From assembly GCA_937870755.1 (NCBI GenBank), contig CALMZV010000165.1, positions 1 through 64,000 of the forward strand: 64,000 bases of DNA, read 5' to 3'. The notes under the pieces are model-generated. The model did no database searches. It saw nothing but the letters and a program-made list of their open reading frames with translations, and was not told where the DNA came from. Below, one piece after another: positions 33,493 through 41,596 of this stretch. Source of the stretch: an uncultured Methylocystaceae bacterium. Its GTDB lineage: Bacteria > Pseudomonadota > Alphaproteobacteria > Rhizobiales > Beijerinckiaceae. Position 1 is the first letter of the stretch. Every line of letters begins with the position of its first letter. Made by a program: the position numbers and the translations under genes.

Positions 33493-34548
33493 ATGGCTCG
33501 CCTCGCGGCTTCCGAACTCGCAATCCGTCTCGGCCGACAGGCCGAGGCGGTTTGCCGTCACTATCTGTCGTCCGGCCACCGCGCCGGACGCTACTGGCAG
33601 GTCGGCGACGTCCGCAACACGCCGGGTCGCTCGATGTTCGTGCGACTGACCGGGCCGGAGACCGGCAAGGGTGCAGCCGGCAAATGGACCGATTCCGCAA
33701 CGGGCGAGCATGGCGATCTTCTCGACGTCATCCGCGAAAGCTGCGGGCTGATCGACTTCAAGGACATTGCCGAGGAGGCGCGGTCCTTCCTTGCCCTGCC
33801 GCATCCTGAACCCGATGATCGTGACTGGCGACCGGCATCGGCGCCGGCAGGATCGCCCGAAGCCTCACGGCGGCTCCTGGCCATGGCGAAGCCCATCGGG
33901 CGGACGCTCGTGGAAACGTATTTGCGGAGCCGCGCCATTACGGCTTTGCACGAAACCGGAGCCCTGCGCTTCCACCCCCGCTGCTACTATCGGGCCGACG
34001 AGAACGCACCGACCGAGACCTGGCCGGCAATGATCGCCGCCGTCACCGACCCCGCCGGCACGATCACGGGAGCGCACCGCACCTGGCTCGGTCCCGACGG
34101 CTTCACCGAGGCGCGTCTTGGCCGTGCGCCGATCGAGACGCCCCGGCGTGCGATGGGTGATCTCCTTGGAAACGCCGTCCGCTTCGGCATGGGCTGCGAG
34201 GTGATGACGGCCGGCGAAGGCATCGAAACAGTGCTGTCCGTGCGCTCGGTTCTGCCCAGGATGCCGTCTCTAGCGGCGCTCTCGGCGGCCCATCTCAGCG
34301 CCATCCTGTTCCCAGGGACGTTGCGGCGGCTCTATGTCGCCCGCGACAACGATCCGGCCGGCGACGGTGCGATGACGACCCTGACAGAGCGTGCGAGCGC
34401 GGTCGGGATCGAGACGGTCGTGCTCGCGCCACGGCTCGGCGACTTCAACGAAGATCTCAGGCTGCTCGGCCACGACGCATTGGCGGCACGGCTGCGCGAC
34501 CAGATCGTCTCTCAGGACATAGCCCGCTTCATGTTGCTGGCGGCCTGA
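33493..34548 (+). CDS. Toprim-domain (DUF7146-like) primase-type protein
   Basis: 351 residues. N-terminal region with conserved aromatic and His residues but no clear CHC2 zinc finger; C-terminal Toprim fold with the Glu in TAGEGIETVLS (about 240) and the acidic pair in YVARDNDPAGDG (about 280-290). Toprim proteins of this type are primase or nuclease-like and common next to strawberry-notch genes on mobile elements. It begins at the base after the upstream stop, so co-translation is likely. Role in priming the transferred strand is inference. Confidence 0.82.
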   Translation: MARLAASELAIRLGRQAEAVCRHYLSSGHRAGRYWQVGDVRNTPGRSMFVRLTGPETGKGAAGKWTDSATGEHGDLLDVIRESCGLIDFKDIAEEARSFLALPHPEPDDRDWRPASAPAGSPEASRRLLAMAKPIGRTLVETYLRSRAITALHETGALRFHPRCYYRADENAPTETWPAMIAAVTDPAGTITGAHRTWLGPDGFTEARLGRAPIETPRRAMGDLLGNAVRFGMGCEVMTAGEGIETVLSVRSVLPRMPSLAALSAAHLSAILFPGTLRRLYVARDNDPAGDGAMTTLTERASAVGIETVVLAPRLGDFNEDLRLLGHDALAARLRDQIVSQDIARFMLLAA

Positions 34549-34875
34549 TCGGTCACGGTCAGGTGGTAGCGGCAAGGCGGTATCGGGGAGCCGATTCAGC
34601 CATGACGATTTACCTCCGGGGCTAGGAGGCCACCCCCACGGCCTTCTGAGAGGGCGATCGGGCATCAGCCGTGCCGGACAGGCAATGTCTGCGCCCGACG
34701 ATTTTCCGCCGCGTCCTGCGGACGCTTTGCATCGCGAAGCAAAATCGCCGGGCTTCGCCATCCTCCTCTGCGTTCCGGCCTTCCGCTGCGCGTCAGGTGC
34801 AGGTCCGACCCGTCCGACGCCTTCGTCGCCATGAAGGCCGCGATGGGCGCGGCTTCGAGCCGAAGGCAGACCGCC
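34549..34875. other. Intergenic region, no gene seen
   Basis: About 327 bases with no convincing frame, terminator or known motif. A short hairpin GCGAAGC/GCTTCGC around AAAATCGCCGG near 34733-34757 is the only structure noted. Confidence 0.5.
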
Positions 34876-35805
34876 ATGACCGAACACCACGACACCGACT
34901 ACGAGCCGCACCACGAATCCTCCCCGACCGATCACGTCCTTCAGGAACTGGCGCTCTACGGCTACCGTCCCTTCGAGGACGAGCCCGATCCGCGGCCGCT
35001 CCCCGAGGGCAATGTCGTAGCCGGGAGCATCGCCGACATCTTCGACGCCCTGGTGGTGACGCTTTCTGACACCCGCCTCGAACCCGACCTCGAAGAACTG
35101 CTCTGGGGCACGGTCAACCTCTTCCATCGCGCCACCAGCCGGATCGAACGCGAGCTGGACGACAACGAGGTTGGGCAGCGCCGCCTTCAGAGGGAACAGG
35201 ATGGCTCCGAGGTGAAGTCCGTCGAACTGGAGCGCCTGACGGCAGAGGGGCAGACCCTTCTCGAACGGCGCGACGCCTTCGAGCTGATGCGCGACCAGGC
35301 CGCCGATCACTTCGAGCGCCACACCCACTCGGTCTGGCGGCCGCGCACGGGCTCGATGGTCAACCATCGCAACCTGACCGCCGCGATGATCGACAGCCGC
35401 GACTTCCTCGCCGCGAAGAAGCACGCCGAGAACGAGGTGCTCCTTCCGCCCGGCCCGAAAGTGGCATTCACCGGCGGTCTCGACTACAACGACCACCGCC
35501 TGATCTGGGCCAAGCTCGATCAGGTTCACGCCAAGCACCCCGACATGGTGCTGCTGCATGGTGGAAGCCCGAAGGGCGCCGAACTCATCGCCGCGAAATG
35601 GGCCAGCAACCGCAAGGTCACGCAAATCCCCTTCAAGCCCGACTGGACGAAGCACGCCAAGGCAGCGCCGTTCAAGCGCAACGATGCGATGCTGGACACC
35701 ATACCGATCGGGGTCATCCACTTCCCCGGCACCGGGATTCAGGACAATCTCGCGGACAAGGCCCGCAAGCTCGGCATCCCGGTCATGAAGCACGGCGGCG
35801 CGTAA
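34876..35805 (+). CDS. DUF2493 / SLOG-type protein
   Basis: 309 residues. An N-terminal acidic and coiled region (about 1-165) is followed by a Rossmann-like SLOG domain typical of DUF2493: KVAFTGGLDYNDHRLIWAKLD, VLLHGGSPKGAELIAAKWA, then a short C-terminal sheet ending MKHGG. SLOG domains bind nucleotides or related ligands and are linked to stress and defence signalling. ATG at 34876 chosen over 34831 from the clear break in coding character; no strong ribosome site. Followed by a hairpin. Conserved on many plasmids; ligand unknown. Confidence 0.82.
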   Translation: MTEHHDTDYEPHHESSPTDHVLQELALYGYRPFEDEPDPRPLPEGNVVAGSIADIFDALVVTLSDTRLEPDLEELLWGTVNLFHRATSRIERELDDNEVGQRRLQREQDGSEVKSVELERLTAEGQTLLERRDAFELMRDQAADHFERHTHSVWRPRTGSMVNHRNLTAAMIDSRDFLAAKKHAENEVLLPPGPKVAFTGGLDYNDHRLIWAKLDQVHAKHPDMVLLHGGSPKGAELIAAKWASNRKVTQIPFKPDWTKHAKAAPFKRNDAMLDTIPIGVIHFPGTGIQDNLADKARKLGIPVMKHGGA

Positions 35806-35818
35806 AGCGCCGCCGAAA

Positions 35819-35837
35819 GGCGGCTGTTATAGCCGCC
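35819..35837 (+). terminator. Hairpin after DUF2493 gene
   Basis: GGCGGCT-GTTAT-AGCCGCC, a perfect 7-bp stem 14 bases after the stop, followed by TATACTT rather than a T run. Confidence 0.5.
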
Positions 35838-35967
35838 TATACTTGAGCGACGGCACGAAGGCTTTTATGATGCTCACCTGTAGAACCGGCAAAGCAGCAT
35901 AGTCGCAGGCGAGAGCGTATCCGAAGTCAGCCTGTCGTGATCCTCAACCATTCAAGTGGAGGTTTCC

Positions 35968-36384
35968 ATGACGCTGATCCTTCTCGCCATCTCGCTGACC
36001 ATCACCTTCTGCGTGATCGCCTGGCACCTCGCCATCTATGCGCTGCCTGTCATGACGGGTATCACCGCGTTCCAATATGTCTATGCCAGCGGCTCGGGCT
36101 TCATGATGTCCGCGCTTGCGGCCGTCGGTGCCGCCATTGGCTCCATCGTGCTGGTGATCGCCGTTCTCGGCCTTGCCAAGAACCCGGCCTTGCGCTTGAT
36201 CGCACTCGCGATCTTCGCCATTCCGGCCGTCATCGCCGGCTTCGCGCTGGTCCATGGCGTGACCAAGCACATGATCGACTCGGCCATCGCCATCAACATC
36301 CTCGGCGGGATCGGCGGCATCGTCATCGGCGTCGCGGCCGTGGTGAACCTCAATGCGGTCGGAACGGCTGCGCTTTCACGCTGA
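35968..36384 (+). CDS. Small integral membrane protein, unknown function
   Basis: 138 residues, four predicted membrane helices (LILLAISLTITFCVIAWHLA; FMMSALAAVGAAIGSIVLVI; LRLIALAIFAIPAVIAGFAL; INILGGIGGIVIGVAAVVNL). GTGGAGG lies 7 bases before the ATG at 35968. No family recognised. Isolated unit between DUF2493 and the ssb region. Confidence 0.7.
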   Translation: MTLILLAISLTITFCVIAWHLAIYALPVMTGITAFQYVYASGSGFMMSALAAVGAAIGSIVLVIAVLGLAKNPALRLIALAIFAIPAVIAGFALVHGVTKHMIDSAIAINILGGIGGIVIGVAAVVNLNAVGTAALSR

Positions 36385-37015
36385 CTTTGCCGTTCCGGTG
36401 ATGCTGGCGGCATGGGCCGGAAGGGATGGGTGTCGCCCTGCGGGCCGCGCTTTCGGCTTCGCCGGAACCACGCCTGCGGCGCGTTTCCGCCATTCGGCTT
36501 CAATCGCTGACACGGGGCGGCGGCGATCCATCGCTCCCATGGCCTATCCCGGCAGCGTTCGCGCCAAGCCTCCCGCCATCCGATCAGAACAGAGGTCTCA
36601 TCAGGTTGCTGAATGCGCCATCGCCGTGTCGGTCGCGCCGTCCGGCCCGGTGCGTCGGCGTCGGGCGGAATCTGTGAGCGTGGCGGTCGAAGCGGTACTG
36701 ATCTGCCCATGGGTTGAGCGACGCGCTGGGCCGCGAACACCTTTATGCCATCCTGCAATGCACTGGGTCGAGCCTCGTACCGTGGGACATTGATCCGGAG
36801 ATTGGTACAGGCAATCTGGACGGCGTCTCATTCTCGCGGAAGTCCCCGCTTGCCTCAGAAGCCAGGGCACGGAATCGGCAGGCGAATGGGGAAGTGGCCG
36901 GTGCGCCACCGAGGCGGTGCGTCTAGCCCTGTCATCATCTGCGGCCAGCAAGGACGCAGTTCTGGCTCCGGTCTCCACCGGGCTTACGAAAGCACCAATC
37001 CCTCCGACTGACTGA
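36385..37015. other. Gene-poor stretch, no supported gene
   Basis: About 630 bases. Short open frames exist on both strands but none has a ribosome site, conserved residues or a coding-like composition; a frame opening with TTG at 36714 (70 residues) resembles nothing I know. Could be decayed DNA. Confidence 0.5.
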
Positions 37016-37115
37016 TCCCCTAAGTCCGTTCTGTTTCCTTCCGGCAACCCCCGCGGTTTCCGGCCGTGTTGCCGCGCAGGCGCGGCTGCCCGCTCCACCC
37101 GGACCTTAGGGGTCA
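37016..37115 (+). other. Long-range stem ahead of ssb
   Basis: TCCCCTAAGTCCG (37017-37029) pairs with CGGACCTTAGGGG (37101-37113) with one bulge, enclosing GGCAAC and GTTGCC which can also pair. The layout is that of a folded leader or small RNA. No known family assigned. Confidence 0.45.
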
Positions 37116-37164
37116 AGCCGCCGCCAGAGGCGGCGATGCAGGAGTCTCCAGACGGCCTTGGCCG

Positions 37165-37212
37165 GGTCTCGTCGGAGGGAATGGTTCCTCCGAGAAGCAA
37201 CGGAGACCTACA
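37165..37212 (+). promoter_or_regulatory. Structured leader, family III, copy 1 (ssb)
   Basis: Outer stem GGTCTC (37165-37170) with GAGACC (37203-37208) and inner hairpin TCGGAGG/CCTCCGA (37172-37193) with GGAATGG in the loop side. The outer stem ends four bases before the ssb start and would sequester its ribosome site (GGAG). A related hairpin lies before the 54-residue gene at 38064. Confidence 0.55.
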
Positions 37213-37614
37213 ATGCAGAACACCGTCATCCTCGCTGGCAACATCGGCCAGGACCCGGAAACCCGCACCACCCAGGGCGGCACCCGCATCACCCACTTCA
37301 CCCTCGCAACCTCGCGCCCTCGCTACTCGGAAGGCAAGGTGGTCCGCGACGACAGGGGCTACCGGGTGCAGGACACCGAATGGCACCGGATCACCGCCTT
37401 CAACGGTCTCGGCAAGACGATCGAGGAGCATTGCGAAAAGGGCATGAAGGTTCTGGTTCGCGGCCGCATCCACTACACCAAATGGACCGACCAGCAGGGC
37501 AACGACCGCTACGGCTGCGAGATCATCGCCGAGACCGTCGATTTCCTGAACCGGGCGAAGCAGACCGAGAACGACGACGGCAAGTTCATCGACGACGATG
37601 ACATCCCGTTCTGA
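37213..37614 (+). CDS. ssb: Single-stranded DNA-binding protein
   Basis: 133 residues. OB fold with the standard opening (QNTVILAGNIGQDPETRTTQGG), the conserved TEWHRITAFNGLGKTIEEHCEKG block and the acidic tip ending DDDIPF that recruits replication proteins. Shorter linker than chromosomal SSB, as in plasmid-borne copies. A folded leader precedes it and a perfect terminator follows. Likely coats the incoming strand after transfer. Confidence 0.94.
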   Translation: MQNTVILAGNIGQDPETRTTQGGTRITHFTLATSRPRYSEGKVVRDDRGYRVQDTEWHRITAFNGLGKTIEEHCEKGMKVLVRGRIHYTKWTDQQGNDRYGCEIIAETVDFLNRAKQTENDDGKFIDDDDIPF

Positions 37615-37629
37615 TCGGATGGCCGGAGA

Positions 37630-37658
37630 CCCGGCGGCGAAAGCCGCCGGGATTTCTT
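37630..37658 (+). terminator. Rho-independent terminator after ssb
   Basis: CCCGGCGGC-GAAA-GCCGCCGGG, a perfect 9-bp stem with a GNRA-type loop, followed by ATTTCTT. Confidence 0.85.
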
Positions 37659-38020
37659 ATGTTCGCGCAGAATCGACACCGCCATGCGTTGCGGCTCCTG
37701 GGTGCTGCGCGCCGTTTTACGCAAAGGGATCAAACAGACCGGCGTGCGCGAGGCGCATATTCGGCGGCGGGCATCCCGCGGACCATAGACAACCGCGGAC
37801 GATCGCGACCGTCAGGCAGCGAGCCAGGGCAGCGCCGGCAGGGGCAATGCAGGACCAACCGGCTCCGGCAAGCGGAAACCACCCCGCTCTTGTGGCTTAA
37901 CCTTGGTTCCGGTCCCGGCCTTCCAGGGTCAACCCTCATGGGGTCCGCTACGCAAGCGTGCGGTCGCTTCGTCTTCGCCTGCGCGATGACCCCGGCCGAG
38001 CCCAAAACACTTCGGGCGCC
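37659..38020. other. Intergenic region between ssb and small gene
   Basis: About 360 bases without a supported gene. GGGGTC near 37938 and GACCCC near 37987 can pair and may form an outer stem of the following leader. Confidence 0.45.
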
Positions 38021-38063
38021 CGTCGAGTGGGGAATGGTCCCCGCCAAAATCGGGAGCCGGACA
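38021..38063 (+). promoter_or_regulatory. Structured leader, family III, copy 2
   Basis: CGTCGAGT followed by GGGGA-ATGG-TCCCC (38029-38042). The ssb leader has the same position-specific GGAATGGT core inside a differently built but paired stem. It ends with GGGAGCC before the ATG of the 54-residue gene. Confidence 0.5.
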
Positions 38064-38228
38064 ATGACCCTCGCAACTGCCAACGCCTACGCCGCCAGTC
38101 TCGCCTCCACCCTGATGGTCGCGATCGTCATCTTCCGCGCTGGCGACGGCACCATGAGCGTGATGCCCGCCACCGAATATGACGGCGACGATGACACCAT
38201 CGTCTCCGAGATCGATCCCTTCGCGTGA
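38064..38228 (+). CDS. 54-residue small protein
   Basis: A short gene starting MTLATANAYAASLASTLMVA and ending acidic (DDDTIVSEIDPFA). GGGAG precedes the ATG at 38064, a folded leader lies upstream and a perfect terminator hairpin follows, which together argue that this is a real gene. A single hydrophobic patch could be a weak membrane segment. Its acidic tail DPFA recalls SSB tails only loosely. Confidence 0.6.
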   Translation: MTLATANAYAASLASTLMVAIVIFRAGDGTMSVMPATEYDGDDDTIVSEIDPFA

Positions 38229-38231
38229 AAC

Positions 38232-38250
38232 GGGGCGGATCATCCGCCCC
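38232..38250 (+). terminator. Terminator after small gene
   Basis: GGGGCGGA-TCA-TCCGCCCC, perfect 8-bp stem, followed by TCCATTCATTT. Confidence 0.7.
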
Positions 38251-38473
38251 TCCATTCATTTAGATGCCGCCCGCCCAGCGCGGTCGTCGGTGTGCTGCGG
38301 GCCGAGGCCGCCTTTCAGGCGCCCCGATACCGCGCAGCCCCGCGAATCACTGCACCGGAACCACGTCGCCGCAGATTTCATGCAGCGTCTTTAGACTGGC
38401 AAAATAGAGCAGCGACGACTAAAATAGCCGTAGTTCTGGAATGCGCGTAGGTCCGAATGGGAGGTGATCATGC

Positions 38474-38740
38474 ATGATCACCGCCCGACAATCACGGGCC
38501 GCACGCGCGTTGCTGGGTTGGACGCAGGAGACGCTCGCTGACAAGGCCCGCATAGCACTGACCGCACTCAAACGCCTCGAATCCGAAAGCGGGCTCGAGG
38601 TGTATGAGACGACACGCGATCAGACACGCAGGGCTCTTGAAGCCGCTGGCATCGTCTTCCTGTCGACCGACCGAGGGCAAGGAGTGCTGTTGGTCGATGA
38701 TCGCGAAAACAAACCCACTCGATCCAATCCTTCGCGCTGA
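38474..38740 (+). CDS. Small XRE-type helix-turn-helix regulator
   Basis: 88 residues. The N-terminal part (RAARALLGWTQETLADKARIALTALKRLES) is a helix-turn-helix of the Cro/CI type; the remainder (RRALEAAGIVFLSTD) matches the tail usual in short alphaproteobacterial XRE proteins. GGGAGG lies about 10 bases upstream. Probably controls the neighbouring replication and transfer genes. Confidence 0.82.
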   Translation: MITARQSRAARALLGWTQETLADKARIALTALKRLESESGLEVYETTRDQTRRALEAAGIVFLSTDRGQGVLLVDDRENKPTRSNPSR

Positions 38741-38836
38741 TCCGCGACCGGCAAGACTTGCTGGCGCACGCGGTCAATCCATTTCGGATCAATCTTGGTT
38801 AATAGACAGACGTCGCATATCCACCGAGTCTGCATC

Positions 38837-39097
38837 ATGATCGAGCCATTCGCTGACCTCGCCCCGTCCGGACAAGATCTCACCGACTATGACCGGTCGC
38901 ACGTCAAGCTCTACATGCGCCTGCTGGATGCGGCCGACGACGGCGCCCATTGGGAGGAAGCCGTACAGGTCTTGTTCGGCCTCGATCCTGCCGGCGAGCC
39001 AGAACGCTGCCGTCGCATCCATGACAGCCATCTCGATCGTGCTCGCTGGATGACGCACACCGGCTACCGGCACCTCCTTCGGCAGCCGCACGGCTGA
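38837..39097 (+). CDS. DUF2285-like small protein
   Basis: 86 residues (LTDYDRSHVKLYMRLLDAAD ... ARWMTHTGYRHLLRQ). This sequence type is a constant neighbour of the DUF6499/DUF2285 regulator and of AlpA- and RepA-type genes in alphaproteobacterial integrative elements. ATG at 38837 matches the family start. Function unknown; its Pfam assignment is from memory and should be checked. Confidence 0.7.
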   Translation: MIEPFADLAPSGQDLTDYDRSHVKLYMRLLDAADDGAHWEEAVQVLFGLDPAGEPERCRRIHDSHLDRARWMTHTGYRHLLRQPHG

Positions 39098-39222
39098 TCG
39101 ACTGGCAGGCGGGTGATGCCCATTCGACATCACCCGATGCTCTCCCCCAAGCTTCCAACCCACGCCCGGCCCGGCAAAAGTAATGCGCTCGACTTGCACG
39201 CACCATGCGGGGAGTTGATGCG

Positions 39223-39985
39223 ATGAGGCCCGATACATCAGACTGGCGGAACGACCACAGCTACGATTTCCTCGACGCTCTGCCGATCGAGGGCCTCGCC
39301 TGGGAATGCCTTCGCAGACACCATCCCTATCAGGACCAATACGCCAGCCTGGTCCGCGCCCGCACCGAAACCTTGCCGCTGCCTCGCGAGCAGCAGCAGC
39401 GTTGGGGGTTGCGATTTCCCGGCAAGACCAGGTCTTTCCGCCGCGCAACAACAGGTGATCTGGTCGCCGTCGAGCGATCCAGCCGTCGTCTTGCTGTCGG
39501 AGCGGCCAAACTTCCTGCCCACCACCTCAAATGCTCTCGCCGACAGGTTCGTCGCGGAGCGTGGCGGCCCCGAAGGGTCATATTCCAGTCTTACCGAACA
39601 CGATCTACAGGTTCTGCTCCTTCCCGGTACGTCTCCGGGCGATCAACTCGCTGCCGTCATTCCACTTGATGATGACATCCTCGATCGCATCGATGCGCTA
39701 ACACGCCTCGCGCGCACCTGGCTCGGGCGCCCGCCGCTGCCCGATACGCGCATGACGGTCGATCAACGCCGCCGCTTTCGTCTGAGGCTCCGCGCCGCAG
39801 ACGGCCGCATGAACGGCGCCACCTATCGCGAGATCGCCATTGCGATCTATGGCGCGGCGCGCGTCGATACAGAGCCCTGGAAGACATCGCCACTCCGCGA
39901 CGCCGCCATCGCCTTCGTCGAAGCCGGAATGGCGCTCATCGATGGAGGCTATCTGCGCCTGCTCCGGCATCGCCGTCGCGTCTAG
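39223..39985 (+). pseudogene. DUF6499/DUF2285 transcriptional regulator with frameshift
   Basis: The first frame encodes the DUF6499 N-terminus (MRPDTSDWRNDHSYDFLDAL ... WGLRFPGK); the family continuation (GLSAAQQQVIWSPSSDPAVV ... MNGATYREIAIAIYG ... IDGGYLRLLR) lies in another frame. One extra base (or two missing) near 39427, in GGCAAGACCAGG, breaks the gene. The C-terminal DUF2285 region resembles the DNA-binding domain of RovC-type regulators. Both halves are otherwise well kept, so this is a recent mutation, a sequencing error, or less likely programmed shifting. Confidence 0.75.
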
Positions 39986-40120
39986 CCTGCTCCGCGGCAG
40001 GGGTGGGGATTTCAGCCACCCCAAGTTCCCCATCCCTCCCGCCGGCTTTCCTCCGCCACCGTGGTCGCTGTCAGCCGCTGATCGCCAGCGGTGCCCAGCA
40101 ACCCCACGGAGGCCCGCCCC

Positions 40121-40402
40121 ATGCGACCCGATATCACCGCGATCCCGCCACGCTACCTGCGGACCAAGGAAGCTGCCGAGTTTCTCAGCCTGTCCGCCCG
40201 CACGCTCGAAAAACACCGGACCTACGGCACCGGCCCGGCCTACCGCAAACTCGGCGGGCGCGTCGTCTATGCCGTCGACGATCTCGAAACCTGGGCCGAG
40301 CGCGGCGCCGTCACCTCGACCTCCGATCCGCGCGGCTCCGTGCTTCCCGCAAAGCGCCAGACGCTGCCGACCGGCCAGATCGCCGGCCGATACGCACGCT
40401 GA
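40121..40402 (+). CDS. AlpA/excisionase-type helix-turn-helix protein
   Basis: 93 residues. A winged-helix MerR/excisionase-like fold: RYLRTKEAAEFLSLSARTLEKHRTYGTGPAYRKLGGRVVYAVDDLETW. Such proteins act as excisionase or as activators of integrase or transfer genes. Start chosen at 40121 (MRPDITAIPP), matching the family, rather than 40091. Lies just upstream of repA on the same strand. Confidence 0.85.
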   Translation: MRPDITAIPPRYLRTKEAAEFLSLSARTLEKHRTYGTGPAYRKLGGRVVYAVDDLETWAERGAVTSTSDPRGSVLPAKRQTLPTGQIAGRYAR

Positions 40403-40420
40403 TCGTGGCCGGTCCCTTTC

Positions 40421-41596
40421 ATGGTGGTGCGGCGTCGTGACCCTTCGGAGCGTGGGCAGCTTGATTTGTTTCGCGCGCTCCCCGGCGACTTCGCGCCACG
40501 AGATGCGCAGGATCTCATGGCCTATCCCTTCTTCTCGCTCTCCAAATCCCATCGCGTCGCGCCGATAGACTTCGCGGCCGGCGACATCACGATCCGCGTC
40601 GAGGCCGTTGCAGATCATGGCATGGCCACGATCTGGGACGCCGACATCCTGATCTGGGCCGCCAGCCAGATCGTCGAAGCCCGCGACAACGGGCTTCGCA
40701 CGTCCAGGCTGATGGCCGCGACGCCCTATGAAATCCTCACCTATGTCGGGCGCGGCACATCGCTGCGCGACTATCAGCGCCTCAAGGCGGCGCTGGATCG
40801 GCTGCAATCGACCACCATCTCGACGTCGATCCGCCAACCCACTGAGGGCCGCCGCCACCGTTTCTCATGGATCAACGAATGGCAGGAGCGCACCGACCGC
40901 CATGGGCGGCCGGACGGCATCGAACTGATCGTCCCCGACTGGTTCTACAGGGCCGTCCTCGATGACGCGCTCATCCTCACCATCGACCCTGCCTATTTCC
41001 ATCTCACCGGCGGCCTCGACCGCTGGCTCTACCGCATCGTGCGCAAGTACGGCGGCCGCCAGCGCGACGGCTGGCGTTTCGACCTGCGCCACCTCCACGT
41101 CAAATCCGGCAGCCTGTCGCCGTTCAAACGCTTCGCTTTCGAGCTGCGCGACATCGTGCGGCGCCAGCCGCTGCCCGGCTACCTCCTGTCGCTGGAGGTG
41201 GAGATCGGCGGGCGCACGCTGCTCGCTTTCGAGCCGCTCCCGGCCTGTGGAAAACCTGTGGACGGCCTCGTGCTATCGGGAACCCGGACTATCGTGCCAT
41301 CGGGAACCCGAGGCTCGTGCTATCAGGAACCCAAACCGGCCTTAACGTCCCGAAATCGCAGGCGGATTCGCACCCTTAACTTAGAGTCTAACCAAGAATC
41401 TAACTTTGAAGAGCGCGCGCGCGATGTGGAGAACCTCATCCGCGGCACCGCCAGAAGCCTCAGCGCTGCGGCGAAAAAGAGCGTCCCGACCGCGCCGTCC
41501 GTCCCCCGAAGTGCTTCCGGCCACATCTTCTCGTCCCAGGCCGGCGAGCCCGAAGCGCCCCGGCTTCCCCTCGATCCACCGAGGGAACGCCGATGA
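40421..41596 (+). CDS. repA: RepA-type replication initiator protein
   Basis: 391 residues. The replication initiator A domain occupies about residues 20-250 (AYPFFSLSKSHRVAPIDF; ATPYEILTYVGRGTSLRDYQ; DWFYRAVLDDALILTID; GGLDRWLYRIVRKYGGRQ). The last ~140 residues are low-complexity and basic, and the DNA that encodes them carries three 18-bp direct repeats and an AT-rich stretch, so coding and origin overlap. Known for the family: plasmid replication; in integrative elements it can support replication of the excised circle. Overlaps parA by four bases (ATGA). Confidence 0.9.
   Translation: MVVRRRDPSERGQLDLFRALPGDFAPRDAQDLMAYPFFSLSKSHRVAPIDFAAGDITIRVEAVADHGMATIWDADILIWAASQIVEARDNGLRTSRLMAATPYEILTYVGRGTSLRDYQRLKAALDRLQSTTISTSIRQPTEGRRHRFSWINEWQERTDRHGRPDGIELIVPDWFYRAVLDDALILTIDPAYFHLTGGLDRWLYRIVRKYGGRQRDGWRFDLRHLHVKSGSLSPFKRFAFELRDIVRRQPLPGYLLSLEVEIGGRTLLAFEPLPACGKPVDGLVLSGTRTIVPSGTRGSCYQEPKPALTSRNRRRIRTLNLESNQESNFEERARDVENLIRGTARSLSAAAKKSVPTAPSVPRSASGHIFSSQAGEPEAPRLPLDPPRERR
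41246..41412 (+). other. Candidate replication origin inside repA
   Basis: Contains a DnaA-box-like TGTGGAAAA (41246-41254), three 18-bp iterons and then an AT-rich tract (about 41375-41412) with two TCTAAC repeats. The order DnaA box, iterons, AT-rich tract is that of iteron-controlled origins. Confidence 0.5.
41268..41332 (+). repeat. Three 18-bp iteron-like direct repeats
   Basis: TCGTGCYATCRGGAACCC at 41268-41285, 41292-41309 and 41315-41332, spaced 24 and 23 bases start to start, close to two helical turns. Only one or two positions vary. They lie within the repA reading frame but do not keep one phase. Confidence 0.75.

Noticed and set aside
36714-36926. 70-codon frame beginning TTG in the gene-poor stretch
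   Set aside because: No ribosome site, no family resemblance, no coupling to neighbours.
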